DNA of 64,000 bases from Metabacillus bambusae (GTDB lineage Bacteria; Bacillota; Bacilli; Bacillales; Bacillaceae), in assembly GCF_017497975.1 (NCBI RefSeq), contig NZ_JAGDEL010000001.1, positions 310,001 through 374,000 of the forward strand, given 5' to 3'. The notes under the pieces were generated by a model that was given only the letters and a program-made list of their open reading frames with translations, did not search any database and was not told the origin of the DNA. The position numbers and the translations under genes are program-made. This document shows, in pieces, positions 18,071 to 26,827 of this stretch; the stretch's first letter is position 1; every line of letters begins with the position of its first letter.

Positions 18071-19732
18071 TTAAATCTCCATAATAATCGGTAAGATCAT
18101 TGGTCTTCTTCTCGTTTTCTCATATAAGTATTGATTAAGCGACTCTCTTATACTAAGCTTTATTGCTGACCATTCAATAGCATATTCCCTCACACTACGA
18201 TCTACAATATCAGAAACAAGCTCAGTTGCTTTTCCAATTAACTCCTCTGATTCACGGACATAAACGAATCCTCTCGTTATAATCTCTGGACCTGATATGA
18301 TTTGTTTTTTCTGTTTATCAAGAGTAACCACAACGATTAAAATTCCATCCTGAGATAATAAACGACGATCTCGAAGCACGATGTTTCCTATATCCCCTAT
18401 TCCTAGGCCATCGATTAATATATTTCCAGATGATACTTTAGCACCTGTATGTACTTGATCTCCTTTAAACTCAACAACATCTCCTTTTTCTATTAGAAAG
18501 ATGTTCTCTTCATCCAAGCCTACTTGTTTCGCTAATTTTGCATGAGCTTTTTGCATTTTATATTCACCATGAATTGGAATAAAAAACTCTGGCTTTGTTA
18601 AGTTAAGCATCATTTTTAACTCTTCTTGGTGACCATGGCCAGAAACTTGGATTTGCTTTTGACCAAATACAACATTTGCTCCTGCTCTAAATAATAAATC
18701 AATTGTTTTAGAGAAAATTAACTCTTGACCAGGAATTGGAGTAGCTGCTACAAGGATGGTGTCTCCTTCTTTTACATTAACTTGCTTATGAGACTGTTTA
18801 GCCATTCTAGATAAGACAGCTAGTGGATCTCCATGATTACTTGTTGTTAAAATAGCAACTTCATTTTTTGGATGCTTGTCTATTTCGTTTACAGATATGA
18901 TAAACTCTTCATCAACATCAATATATCCTAGATTGATAGCTAAATTTAGGGTATTCTTCATATTTTTCCCTACAATTGCTATCTTACGGTTATTTTTTAC
19001 TGCAGCATTTATTACTTGTTGAATCCTGTATAAGTTAGAAACAATTACTGCAACAATTACCCTTCCTTCGGCATTATACATGACATCAGATATTTCACTT
19101 CCAATAATGGCTTCTGAACCAGAATATCCAGGCTTTTCTGCATTAATACTATCAGATAATAAGCATAAAACACCTTCATCTCCGATCTTAGCGATTTTAC
19201 CAATATCCATTTGACTATCACCAACAGGTGTTTGATCAAATTTAAAGTCACCTGTAAAGACGATAGAACCCATTGAAGTAGAAAAACTTATGCCGACTGA
19301 ATCTGGAATACTATGATTTGTTCTAAAAAAAGAAATTTCAGTACTTGAAAACCGCAAGACTGTTTGGTTATCAATTTCTTTTACCAATACCGTTTGTTTC
19401 ATTCGATTTTCTTTTAGTTTTTCACTGACAAATGCCAATGTAAGCTTTGTACCATATATAGGCACACTAATATTATTTAGGAGATAGGAAATCCCACCGA
19501 TATTCTCATCATGCCCATGTGTTAGAAAAATCCCTCTTACACGCTCTCTATTTTCCTTTAAATACGTAATATCTGGTATAACCATATCAATACCTAACAT
19601 TTCACCTTCAGGATACATTAACCCTGCATCAACGACAAATAGATCAGAGTTAATTTCAACTACAAACATATTTTTCCCGACTTCACCTACGCCGCCTAAA
19701 GCGATTAATTTAATATTTTCTGTCTTTTCCAT
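18071..19732 (-). CDS. rnjB: ribonuclease J2
   Basis: This is a 553-residue metallo-beta-lactamase/beta-CASP RNase, close to the 555 residues of B. subtilis RNase J2. The metal motif HxHxDH is degenerate: residues 72-77 read HGHDEN, losing the usual Asp and last His. Other motifs remain, such as FTGDFKFD near residue 160 and IPIHGEYKM in the beta-CASP region. This fits a J2 subunit with weak activity that works in complex with RNase J1, which is not in this window. A strong GGGGAGGA ribosome binding site precedes the ATG. It follows dapA, as in B. subtilis. Confidence 0.9.
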   Translation of the reverse strand: MEKTENIKLIALGGVGEVGKNMFVVEINSDLFVVDAGLMYPEGEMLGIDMVIPDITYLKENRERVRGIFLTHGHDENIGGISYLLNNISVPIYGTKLTLAFVSEKLKENRMKQTVLVKEIDNQTVLRFSSTEISFFRTNHSIPDSVGISFSTSMGSIVFTGDFKFDQTPVGDSQMDIGKIAKIGDEGVLCLLSDSINAEKPGYSGSEAIIGSEISDVMYNAEGRVIVAVIVSNLYRIQQVINAAVKNNRKIAIVGKNMKNTLNLAINLGYIDVDEEFIISVNEIDKHPKNEVAILTTSNHGDPLAVLSRMAKQSHKQVNVKEGDTILVAATPIPGQELIFSKTIDLLFRAGANVVFGQKQIQVSGHGHQEELKMMLNLTKPEFFIPIHGEYKMQKAHAKLAKQVGLDEENIFLIEKGDVVEFKGDQVHTGAKVSSGNILIDGLGIGDIGNIVLRDRRLLSQDGILIVVVTLDKQKKQIISGPEIITRGFVYVRESEELIGKATELVSDIVDRSVREYAIEWSAIKLSIRESLNQYLYEKTRRRPMILPIIMEI

Positions 19733-19839
19733 GATTTAATAAATCCTCCCCACTGAAGTACCCGTTCAACGGCACTTAGAAACATTATACCTGATGAAAG
19801 AAATGGAACACAAGGAAATTTTCTCCGTATAGTTTTTCT

Positions 19840-19860
19840 GATGATTAATACTTAATCATC
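19840..19860. other. perfect inverted repeat upstream of rnjB
   Basis: GATGATTAA and TTAATCATC flank a two-base centre about 110 bases upstream of the rnjB start. It could be an operator or leader hairpin, and no T run supports termination. Confidence 0.35.
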
Positions 19861-19977
19861 ATCATAAACACCTTCTCCAACCTTAGTATTAGTCCCCATA
19901 AATAAATGGTTCCTCACCTTCAATCTTAAGTGTTTAAGACTAGAAGGCAATTATGTTTGTTTCCGTCGAAATAAATA

Positions 19978-20003
19978 AGACCTGATACTCTTGTATCAGG
20001 TCT
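19978..20003 (-). terminator. terminator downstream of dapA
   Basis: AGACCTGATA pairs perfectly with TATCAGGTCT around a six-base loop, 25 bases after the dapA stop, followed by a modest T-rich stretch. Confidence 0.85.
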
Positions 20004-20028
20004 AACGAAAATGAATCAACAAAAATAA

Positions 20029-20910
20029 TTATTCGTTTAAATAGTTATCAATTACTTCCATAAGCTTATTACGTTCATCACTTGTTAATGGGATTAATGG
20101 TAAGCGTACAGAACCAACATCTAAGCCTCTAACTTGTAAAGCCGTTTTTACAGGTCCTGGGTTTGGAACTGTGAACAATTGCTTAACTACGGGCAATAAT
20201 TTACGGTGTTGGTTTGCAGCGGAAACATAATTTCCACTAACAAATGCTGATATCATAGATTGAATCTCATTTCCAAAAATATGAGAAGCCACAGATACTA
20301 CTCCGGCACCACCAATTGAAAGAACTGGTAATGTTAATGTATCATCACCTGAGTATAGGACGAAATCTTCTTTTGTTTTAGCAATAATTTCTGACATCGC
20401 ATCTAGATTACCACTAGCTTCTTTAACTGCAACAATGTTTGGCAGCTCTGACAGTCTCACCGTTGTTTCTACGGACATATTAACTACACTTCTGCCTGGA
20501 ATATTATATAGCATGATCGGGAGAGTCGTTGATTCTGCTATAGCTTTAAAGTGTTGATAAAGTCCTTCTTGGCTAGGTTTATTATAATATGGAACAACAA
20601 GCATAATTGCATCCACACCTGATTCCTCAGCAAGCTTTGTTAATTTAATTGAAGCAGCAGTATTATTACTACCAGTCCCAGCTACAACAGGAACTCTACC
20701 ATTTACCTCTTTAACAGTGTGTTTAATTAGCGCAATTTTCTCTTCATTGCTTAGTGTAGGAGATTCGCCAGTTGTACCTGTTACAACCAATGAATCAGAT
20801 CCATGGTTGATTAAGTAATCAATTAATTTAGATGTTTTTTGAAAGTCAATATTTCCATTTTTATCAAACGGAGTTACCATTGCTGTTGAAAGTTTTCCAA
20901 AATGACTCAT
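20029..20910 (-). CDS. dapA: 4-hydroxy-tetrahydrodipicolinate synthase
   Basis: This 293-residue enzyme condenses pyruvate with aspartate semialdehyde, the first step specific to lysine and diaminopimelate. The TIM-barrel family motifs are present: TGTTGES at residues 44-50, Tyr135 in LYNIPGRS, and the Schiff-base Lys163 in VAVKEASGN. In sporulation its product also feeds DpaAB. The ATG at 20910 gives the family length; a GTG at 20922 lies in the ribosome binding site. The preceding genes dapG and asd make its substrate. Confidence 0.95.
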   Translation of the reverse strand: MSHFGKLSTAMVTPFDKNGNIDFQKTSKLIDYLINHGSDSLVVTGTTGESPTLSNEEKIALIKHTVKEVNGRVPVVAGTGSNNTAASIKLTKLAEESGVDAIMLVVPYYNKPSQEGLYQHFKAIAESTTLPIMLYNIPGRSVVNMSVETTVRLSELPNIVAVKEASGNLDAMSEIIAKTKEDFVLYSGDDTLTLPVLSIGGAGVVSVASHIFGNEIQSMISAFVSGNYVSAANQHRKLLPVVKQLFTVPNPGPVKTALQVRGLDVGSVRLPLIPLTSDERNKLMEVIDNYLNE

Positions 20911-21010
20911 TCTCTCTCTCACTCCTTTTGTTGCCTTCTAAATATAAGCTTAGTTTGTTGCTAATGATAGCGGCTAATTGCCCAAGAATGTCCAAAGGCT
21001 TCCGCTTTTC

Positions 21011-22228
21011 TTATTTTGATAGATCAAATGCTTCGTGTAAAGCATTAACCGATTTTATCATATCTTCTTCCTTTACTAAAACCCAAATCGTCGTATGACT
21101 ATCGGCAGATTGAAGGATTTGGATTCCTTTTTCGGAAAGTGCTGTCACTATTCTTGCTGTCACACCAGGAACACCCATAATTCCTGCCCCTACTGTGGAT
21201 ACTTTTGCACAATGTCTATTAATAATTGGTTCATAACCGAGACTCTCTAAAATTTGGATTGCACGATCGGTAACCTTATCAGTAACAGTGTAAATAACAC
21301 CTTTTGGAGTTATATTAAAAAAGTCTACACTTATACCGTCCTTTGCCATTGCTTTGAAAACTTCTGTTTGAACATCATATTGACCTTCTTTTGCAGTCAC
21401 TTTTATTTGAGTGACATTAGAGACATGCGCAATTCCGGTTATTAGACGTTCATGAACATCGCTTCCTCTTTTTCTAGAGTGATTTGATGTAACGAGTGTT
21501 CCAGAGGATTGTGAATATGTCGATCGAACACGTATAGGTACTTCTGCTTGCATTGCGATTTCAACTGCACGAGGATGGATAACCTTAGCACCTTGATATG
21601 CAAGATTAACAATTTCTGTATATGTTACAATTGAAAGAGGTTTTGCATTTTCTACGATTCGTGGATCTGCAGTCATGACACCTTCAACATCTGTAAAGAT
21701 ATCAACAAATTCAGCGTCTAATGCTGCACCAAGTGCAGCTGCAGAAGTATCACTTCCACCTCTACCAATCGTCGTTATATCTCCATTTGTCGATGAAGCA
21801 CCTTGAAAACCCGCGACAACTACAACATCATGAGTTTCGAATGTCTCAAGCAATCGCTCACACTTCATTTCAAGAATTTTAGCATTTGTATGTTCATCAT
21901 TTGTAACAAAACCAGCTTGTGATCCATTTAGCGCTGTGGCTTTAATATCATTCTCATTTAACATACTTGAAAATACAATTGAAGAGATCATTTCACCGCA
22001 AGACAAGAGCATATCCTGTTCCCGATTCGAAATCGATTCAATCCCACCATATAGCAAACTAAGCAGCGTATCTGTTGCATATGGATCACCATTTCTACCC
22101 ATTGCAGAAACGACAACAACAACCTTATAGCCTTCCGCTATTGCTTCTTTTATATGGTTTAAGGCCATTTCTCGACCGTGAGTATCTTTAACAGACGTTC
22201 CACCGAATTTTTGAACAATAATTTTCAT
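21011..22228 (-). CDS. dapG: aspartokinase I (diaminopimelate-sensitive type)
   Basis: This 405-residue aspartate kinase is close to the 404 residues of B. subtilis DapG. The N-terminal kinase domain opens with KFGGTSV (residues 7-13) and has TTIGRGGSDTSA near 158-169. Two C-terminal ACT domains (about 265-400) bind the feedback inhibitor. It phosphorylates aspartate to start the lysine/DAP/threonine/methionine pathway. In B. subtilis DapG is the meso-DAP-inhibited isozyme; that property is assigned here from the asd-dapG-dapA context. Confidence 0.93.
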   Translation of the reverse strand: MKIIVQKFGGTSVKDTHGREMALNHIKEAIAEGYKVVVVVSAMGRNGDPYATDTLLSLLYGGIESISNREQDMLLSCGEMISSIVFSSMLNENDIKATALNGSQAGFVTNDEHTNAKILEMKCERLLETFETHDVVVVAGFQGASSTNGDITTIGRGGSDTSAAALGAALDAEFVDIFTDVEGVMTADPRIVENAKPLSIVTYTEIVNLAYQGAKVIHPRAVEIAMQAEVPIRVRSTYSQSSGTLVTSNHSRKRGSDVHERLITGIAHVSNVTQIKVTAKEGQYDVQTEVFKAMAKDGISVDFFNITPKGVIYTVTDKVTDRAIQILESLGYEPIINRHCAKVSTVGAGIMGVPGVTARIVTALSEKGIQILQSADSHTTIWVLVKEEDMIKSVNALHEAFDLSK

Positions 22229-22255
22229 TGTAACACCTCAACTATAGACGTGAGA

Positions 22256-22284
22256 GAAGAGAGCTGGTTAACCATGCTCTCTTC
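22256..22284 (-). terminator. hairpin between asd and dapG
   Basis: GAAGAGAGC pairs with GCTCTCTTC and encloses the palindrome TGGTTAACCA. It lies 10 bases after the asd stop and 28 bases before dapG. There is no T run, so it may be an attenuator or a processing site. Confidence 0.55.
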
Positions 22285-22294
22285 CTAATAAAGA

Positions 22295-23338
22295 TTAAAC
22301 TAATTGTAATTTTACAAGACTCTCAGCGATTTGAACAGAGTTCCAAGCTGCACCTTTTAATAGGTTATCAGAAACGATCCACATATGGAACCCATTATCA
22401 CGGTCTAAATCTTTACGAATTCGACCTACAAACACATCATTCTTTCCTACACAATGTGCTGGCATTGGATAAATTTGTCTGGATGGGTCATCTTGAAGTG
22501 TCACACCATCTGATTCTTTTAATAGTTCTTTAACTTGCTCTGCTGTGACATCATGTTGATCAATTTCAACGTATACAGATTCTGAATGTCCAGTCTCAAC
22601 AGGTAAGCGAACACAAGTTGCTGCTACGTGTAACTCAGGCATAGTCATAATTTTCTTCGTTTCGTTAATCATCTTCATTTCCTCAAATGTAAAGCCATTA
22701 TCTTGGAATTTATCAATTTGTGGAATTGCATTAAATGCAATTTGATAGTGTTGTTCATCACCTTTTACAGGAAGAATTTCAGGTGTGTATTCTTCACCAT
22801 TAAGGATGGCTTTAGATTGTTCTTTTAATTCATTAATTGCTGCTGCACCTGCTCCAGATACTGCTTGATATGTTGACACAATCACTTTATTTAAGCCATA
22901 TTGCTTGCGGATTGGTTCAAGTGCAACAACCATTTGAATCGTAGAACAGTTTGGGTTTGCAATAATCCCATTATGATCTTTAAGAGCCTCTTCATTAACT
23001 TCAGGTACTACAAGTGGAACATTTTCATCCATTCTGTATGCACTTGTATTGTCAACAACGATTGCTCCACGTTTTACTGCTTCTGGTGCAAATTGTTTAG
23101 ATACACTTCCACCAGCACTGAACAATGCAATTTGAACTCCTTCAAAGCTTTCAGGAGTTGCGACTTGAACAATATATTCTTCGTCTCTGAACGTGATTTT
23201 AGTACCAGCTGAACGTTCAGAAGAAAGCAAAGTTAATTTAGAAATTGGAAAATTACGTTCCTCCAGCGTATGAAGCATTTGTTGCCCCACCGCTCCTGTT
23301 GCACCGACTACTGCTACATGATAACCTCTTGCTTCCAT
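22295..23338 (-). CDS. asd: aspartate-semialdehyde dehydrogenase
   Basis: This 347-residue NADP-dependent enzyme reduces aspartyl phosphate to the semialdehyde. The Rossmann motif [10 protein letters not shown] lies at residues 12-21, and the catalytic Cys131 is in NPNCSTIQ. The acid/base histidine region is [12 protein letters not shown]. The length is one residue above B. subtilis Asd. An AAGGAG ribosome binding site precedes the ATG. It lies between dpaB and dapG, so both vegetative lysine and spore dipicolinate synthesis draw on it. Confidence 0.95.
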   Translation of the reverse strand: MEARGYHVAVVGATGAVGQQMLHTLEERNFPISKLTLLSSERSAGTKITFRDEEYIVQVATPESFEGVQIALFSAGGSVSKQFAPEAVKRGAIVVDNTSAYRMDENVPLVVPEVNEEALKDHNGIIANPNCSTIQMVVALEPIRKQYGLNKVIVSTYQAVSGAGAAAINELKEQSKAILNGEEYTPEILPVKGDEQHYQIAFNAIPQIDKFQDNGFTFEEMKMINETKKIMTMPELHVAATCVRLPVETGHSESVYVEIDQHDVTAEQVKELLKESDGVTLQDDPSRQIYPMPAHCVGKNDVFVGRIRKDLDRDNGFHMWIVSDNLLKGAAWNSVQIAESLVKLQLV

Positions 23339-23467
23339 TAAACACTAGCTCCTTCCAGCTATTTTAAACAAACATGTAAAATAGCTTCAAATCTTTTACG
23401 TATTATTCTATCACATTAATTGTCGAATGGATTCAAAAATTTATTTTTGTTTAATTGAATTTTAAAA

Positions 23468-24070
23468 TTATTTTTCTAAATCGCGAAACTTTTCGACAAC
23501 AACAGGTTGAAATTGTTTTCCTTCTAGTGCAGATAGGACTGTCTCAAGTAATGATTCCATTCTAGCAACCATTGAATTAGGCTTCTTATCAGGAGCATCT
23601 TGACCGAAAGGAATGAAGTAAATATCTTTAGTAGCCATTAAACGCATCAGATTTACACCATTTAACCCAAGTGCATCATTAGTTGAAATTCCAACTACAA
23701 CAGGACGATGTGTTCTTAACGTTGCTTTGGCAGCCATTAGAACTGGAGAGTCTGTTAATGCATTCGCAAACTTACTCATTGAATTACCTGTTAATGGAGC
23801 AATCACCATGCAATCAAGAGGGAGCTTCGGACCCAATGGTTCCGCTGCTACAATCGAGTCAATTACTTTATTACCTGTAAGTCGTTCTATTTTTTCTACC
23901 CATTCTCCAGCAACTCCAAAGCGTGTTGTTGTATTTTTAACTGTATGTGATACAACAGCAATAACATCAGCACCTTCATCTAATAATGACTTAATTTGTG
24001 GATATACCTCTTCATATGTGCAATGTGATCCCGTAATTCCAAATCCAATACGTTTACCAGTTAACTTCAT
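23468..24070 (-). CDS. dpaB: dipicolinate synthase subunit B
   Basis: This 200-residue flavoprotein-like subunit (SpoVFB) has the same length as in B. subtilis. The N-terminal GFGITGSHCTYEEVYPQ and CMVIAPLTGNSMSKFANAL segments belong to the flavin-dependent decarboxylase-like fold. With DpaA it converts dihydrodipicolinate to dipicolinic acid in the mother cell, which gives spores their heat resistance. The ATG at 24070 overlaps the dpaA stop by one base (TGATG), which favours coupled translation; the TTG one codon earlier is less likely. Confidence 0.93.
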   Translation of the reverse strand: MKLTGKRIGFGITGSHCTYEEVYPQIKSLLDEGADVIAVVSHTVKNTTTRFGVAGEWVEKIERLTGNKVIDSIVAAEPLGPKLPLDCMVIAPLTGNSMSKFANALTDSPVLMAAKATLRTHRPVVVGISTNDALGLNGVNLMRLMATKDIYFIPFGQDAPDKKPNSMVARMESLLETVLSALEGKQFQPVVVEKFRDLEK

Positions 24071-24969
24071 CAAGAAGACCCCTTTCCTTCTATTAATAAA
24101 TCATTCAAAAGCTGGGTGAGAACATTAGCTACAATTTGGCCTGCTGTTTTAGGGGCAACAATGCCAGGTAATCCTGGTGCCAATAGAGCTTTAATTCCCC
24201 GTTTTTCAGCATAGCGAAAATCAGTTCCACCTGGTTTTGATGCCAAATCAACGATTAGAGTGTGTGTAGGCATATTCGAGATGACCCTTGCAGTAACAAC
24301 TAAATGTGGAATTGTATTAATGCAGACATCAATGTCCTCAACCTCTTCTTGAAGGTTTTCTAACAAAAATGGTGTAAGTCCCATCTCAGTAATTCTAGCT
24401 AAATGTGCAGTATCTCTTGCTCCTACCTTTACTTTTGCTCCTAATGCAGCGAATGTTCTGGCAACACTCATTCCTACTCTTCCAAGGCCTAGAACAGCGA
24501 TTTTCGAGCCATGGATAGTGATATCAGTGTGCTGAATGACCATCATGATCGTACCTTCGACTGTAGGTATTGAATTGTAAATAGCAACATCATCCCGCTC
24601 AAAAAGTTGCACCAATGTTCGATTGGTTGATTGAACAATTTTATCTAAGTAAGAATTTGTTATTCCTGAATATATAACACAATGTGTAGGAGTTTTTGAA
24701 AGTAATTCCTCAGTTAATTTAACTTCTTCATTCGAAAACACAGTATCAATAGCCCCCTCATGTGTGGTACCATTGATGGGCAAAATTATTGCATCTATTT
24801 CTTCAAATTGAACCTCATCTATCTTTGCTTTCGTAGCACCAGTAAAGCCATGGTCTAATTGATCAAAACCGATGAGAAATAGCTTTGCATCGAGTTCAGT
24901 TAATTTACGGATAACTTCAAGCTGCCTTGCATCGCCACCGATAACAGCTACGTTTAATCCTGTTAACAT
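24070..24969 (-). CDS. dpaA: dipicolinate synthase subunit A
   Basis: This is a 299-residue SpoVFA protein. An N-terminal catalytic-like domain (MLTGLNVAVIGGDARQLEVI) is followed by a Rossmann domain with VLGLGRVGMSVARTFAALG near residues 165-183, which should bind NADP. It forms dipicolinate synthase with DpaB. A sigma-K-like promoter lies about 75 bases upstream, consistent with late mother-cell expression. An AGAAGGTG ribosome binding site precedes the ATG. Confidence 0.93.
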   Translation of the reverse strand: MLTGLNVAVIGGDARQLEVIRKLTELDAKLFLIGFDQLDHGFTGATKAKIDEVQFEEIDAIILPINGTTHEGAIDTVFSNEEVKLTEELLSKTPTHCVIYSGITNSYLDKIVQSTNRTLVQLFERDDVAIYNSIPTVEGTIMMVIQHTDITIHGSKIAVLGLGRVGMSVARTFAALGAKVKVGARDTAHLARITEMGLTPFLLENLQEEVEDIDVCINTIPHLVVTARVISNMPTHTLIVDLASKPGGTDFRYAEKRGIKALLAPGLPGIVAPKTAGQIVANVLTQLLNDLLIEGKGSS

Positions 24970-25042
24970 GTTGATTTTTCACCTTCTTTTCGGCATGTTA
25001 TCTGTTTTAAATTCATTGATTTTCTAGGATAACTTACTTCAA

Positions 25043-25071
25043 CATACTATGTAGAGAATGTAATATGGGTG
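25043..25071 (-). promoter_or_regulatory. sigma-K-like promoter for dpaAB
   Basis: On the minus strand CACC is followed after 16 bases by CATAGTATG. The sigma-K consensus is a -35 with a central AC and a -10 of CATANNNTA with about this spacing. B. subtilis spoVF is known to be sigma-K dependent, so motif and context agree. Confidence 0.65.
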
Positions 25072-25187
25072 ATTAAACAAGAGGAATTTTGAAAATGGAA
25101 GCTTGAGGTTCAGGAATTGGAAAACGGTACGTTCCTTTGTGTTAAGTGTTTATTACCTATCAATGAGGATTCGTGTATAAAAAAAAA

Positions 25188-25207
25188 CGATTGGCTTATG
25201 CCAATCG
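25188..25207 (-). terminator. terminator downstream of ymxH
   Basis: CGATTGGC pairs with GCCAATCG around a four-base loop, followed by eight Ts on the minus strand, eight bases after the ymxH stop. Confidence 0.9.
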
Positions 25208-25214
25208 AATACAA

Positions 25215-25475
25215 TTATGATTCTATTTTTTCAATCTGTTCATCAGGAATATCAAGAATAATCATATCTGTCCCGATCTTTTTAATATGCTGCCATGGTA
25301 CACGAATTTCTTGCCCTTGTTTTCTTAGACCAAACCACTTTAAAGAAGGGATAATTAAGGTAGTAATTTGACCTGTTTGTTCATTGATTTCAAGATCTGT
25401 TTGACCAAGCACACCTAACCGCTCTGCTCGTTTAACATCGACGATTTCTTTTCCACTTAACTCACTTAATCTCAT
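25215..25475 (-). CDS. ymxH: PRC-barrel protein YmxH (YlmC/YmxH family)
   Basis: This is an 86-residue beta-rich protein of the PRC-barrel fold. MRLSELSGKEIVDV is the family N-terminus, and VPWQHIKKIGTDMIILDI forms the end of the barrel. I chose the ATG at 25475, which gives seven-base spacing from AAAGGGGG; the ATG at 25481 is too close. It follows mlpA and has its own terminator. In Firmicutes such YlmC/YmxH proteins are tied to sporulation, but their biochemical role is not established. Confidence 0.87.
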   Translation of the reverse strand: MRLSELSGKEIVDVKRAERLGVLGQTDLEINEQTGQITTLIIPSLKWFGLRKQGQEIRVPWQHIKKIGTDMIILDIPDEQIEKIES

Positions 25476-25523
25476 GTTCATTCCCCCTTTCTATTATCTT
25501 ATCGGACTATACCATAAAAAAAT

Positions 25524-25549
25524 GCCTACAATTTTCATGAATTGTAGGC
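25524..25549 (-). terminator. terminator downstream of mlpA
   Basis: GCCTACAATT pairs perfectly with AATTGTAGGC around six bases, followed by ATTTTTTT on the minus strand, nine bases after the mlpA stop. Confidence 0.92.
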
Positions 25550-25557
25550 TTTTAAAA

Positions 25558-26796
25558 TTATTTTAGTTTTTCAGGAAGCTGTCCGTCTGGACTGATTAGG
25601 GCAATTGAATACGTATCTGTAAACAATTGGTTTGCAAGAGTATTGACGCTTTCTTCACTAACTTCATTTACCTTTTCAATGATTGAATCAAGTGAACGAT
25701 GACGTCCAAGCATAAGTTCATTTTTACCATTTCTACTCATTCTACTATTTGTGCTTTCAAGGCTTAGCATTAAGCTTCCTTTCATTTGCTCTTTGCTATT
25801 TGCTAATTCTTTTGCGGTAATGCCTTCTGCTTTTAATGTCGCTAACGTATCTTGAATCGTTTCAAATAACAGGTTTAATTGGCTGCTACCTGTACCACCG
25901 TAGATCGTTAGTAAGCCATTATCCTCATATGAAGAATGATAAGAAAAGACCGAGTAGGCAAGTCCTTTTTGCTCCCTTACATCTTGAAACAAACGGCTGC
26001 TCATACTTCCACCTAAAATATTATTTAATACGATTAAACTATAAATATTTTCATGACCTACCTCTAAGCCATTAAACCCGATACAAAGATGTGCTTGTTC
26101 AGTATCCTTTTTTCTTGCTAGCTTTTGATCCATAAAGCCTGGTTTTTCAACCTCGCCTTTAGTTGAATTCGTTTCGTATGATCCAAAAAGTTTTTCAACT
26201 TCTTTTATAAATTCCTCTGATATATTACCAGCAACAGAGATAACAACTTTATCAGGTGTATAATAATCATTCATATATTGTCGTAAAGTATCTCCATTAA
26301 AGGTTGCTAGTGTTTCTTCCGTACCTAAAATTGGATAACCCAGTGGATGATCTCCATATGTAGCACGACTTAATACATCATGAACGATATCATCTGGTGT
26401 ATCTTCATACATTTTTATTTCTTCATATACAACGTTCTTTTCTTTTTTTAGTTCTTCCTCATCAAATGTTGAATGAAAGAACATATCTGCTAATACATCA
26501 AGAGCATATTGTGCATGGTCATCTAGAACCTTAGCGTAATAGCATGTATACTCCTTTGATGTAAACGCATTAACTTGCCCACCTATACTATCAAAAGACT
26601 CTGCTATTTCGCGTGCAGATCTCGTTTTTGTTCCTTTAAAAAACATATGCTCTAAAAAGTGGGAGACACCATTATTTTGTAAATTTTCATTACGTGATCC
26701 AGTGCCAATCCATACCCCAATTGCAACTGATCGCACAGTTGGTATGTTTTCTAATACGATTCTTACTCCATTTTGACAAGTATATTTTTTTATCAA
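25558..26796 (-). CDS. mlpA: M16 zinc metallopeptidase MlpA (YmxG)
   Basis: This 412-residue processing-peptidase-like enzyme has an intact HFLEH zinc motif at residues 46-50 and the distal Glu in VVYEEIKMYED at about 125-126. The C-terminal half contains the family segment DVREQKGLAYSVFSY. The TTG at 26796 is preceded by AAGGAGGAGC and gives a length near the 409 of B. subtilis; upstream in-frame ATGs lack a ribosome binding site. It follows the deacetylase-like ylxY, as in B. subtilis, where MlpA has been linked to regulation of extracellular protease genes. Confidence 0.9.
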   Translation of the reverse strand: MIKKYTCQNGVRIVLENIPTVRSVAIGVWIGTGSRNENLQNNGVSHFLEHMFFKGTKTRSAREIAESFDSIGGQVNAFTSKEYTCYYAKVLDDHAQYALDVLADMFFHSTFDEEELKKEKNVVYEEIKMYEDTPDDIVHDVLSRATYGDHPLGYPILGTEETLATFNGDTLRQYMNDYYTPDKVVISVAGNISEEFIKEVEKLFGSYETNSTKGEVEKPGFMDQKLARKKDTEQAHLCIGFNGLEVGHENIYSLIVLNNILGGSMSSRLFQDVREQKGLAYSVFSYHSSYEDNGLLTIYGGTGSSQLNLLFETIQDTLATLKAEGITAKELANSKEQMKGSLMLSLESTNSRMSRNGKNELMLGRHRSLDSIIEKVNEVSEESVNTLANQLFTDTYSIALISPDGQLPEKLK

Positions 26797-26827
26797 ACTT
26801 GCTCCTCCTTCATAGATGCTACATGAA

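Noticed and set aside
22229-22300. Lysine riboswitch before dapG
   Set aside because: The asd-dapG gap is only 66 bases and holds one simple hairpin, far too little for the L box.
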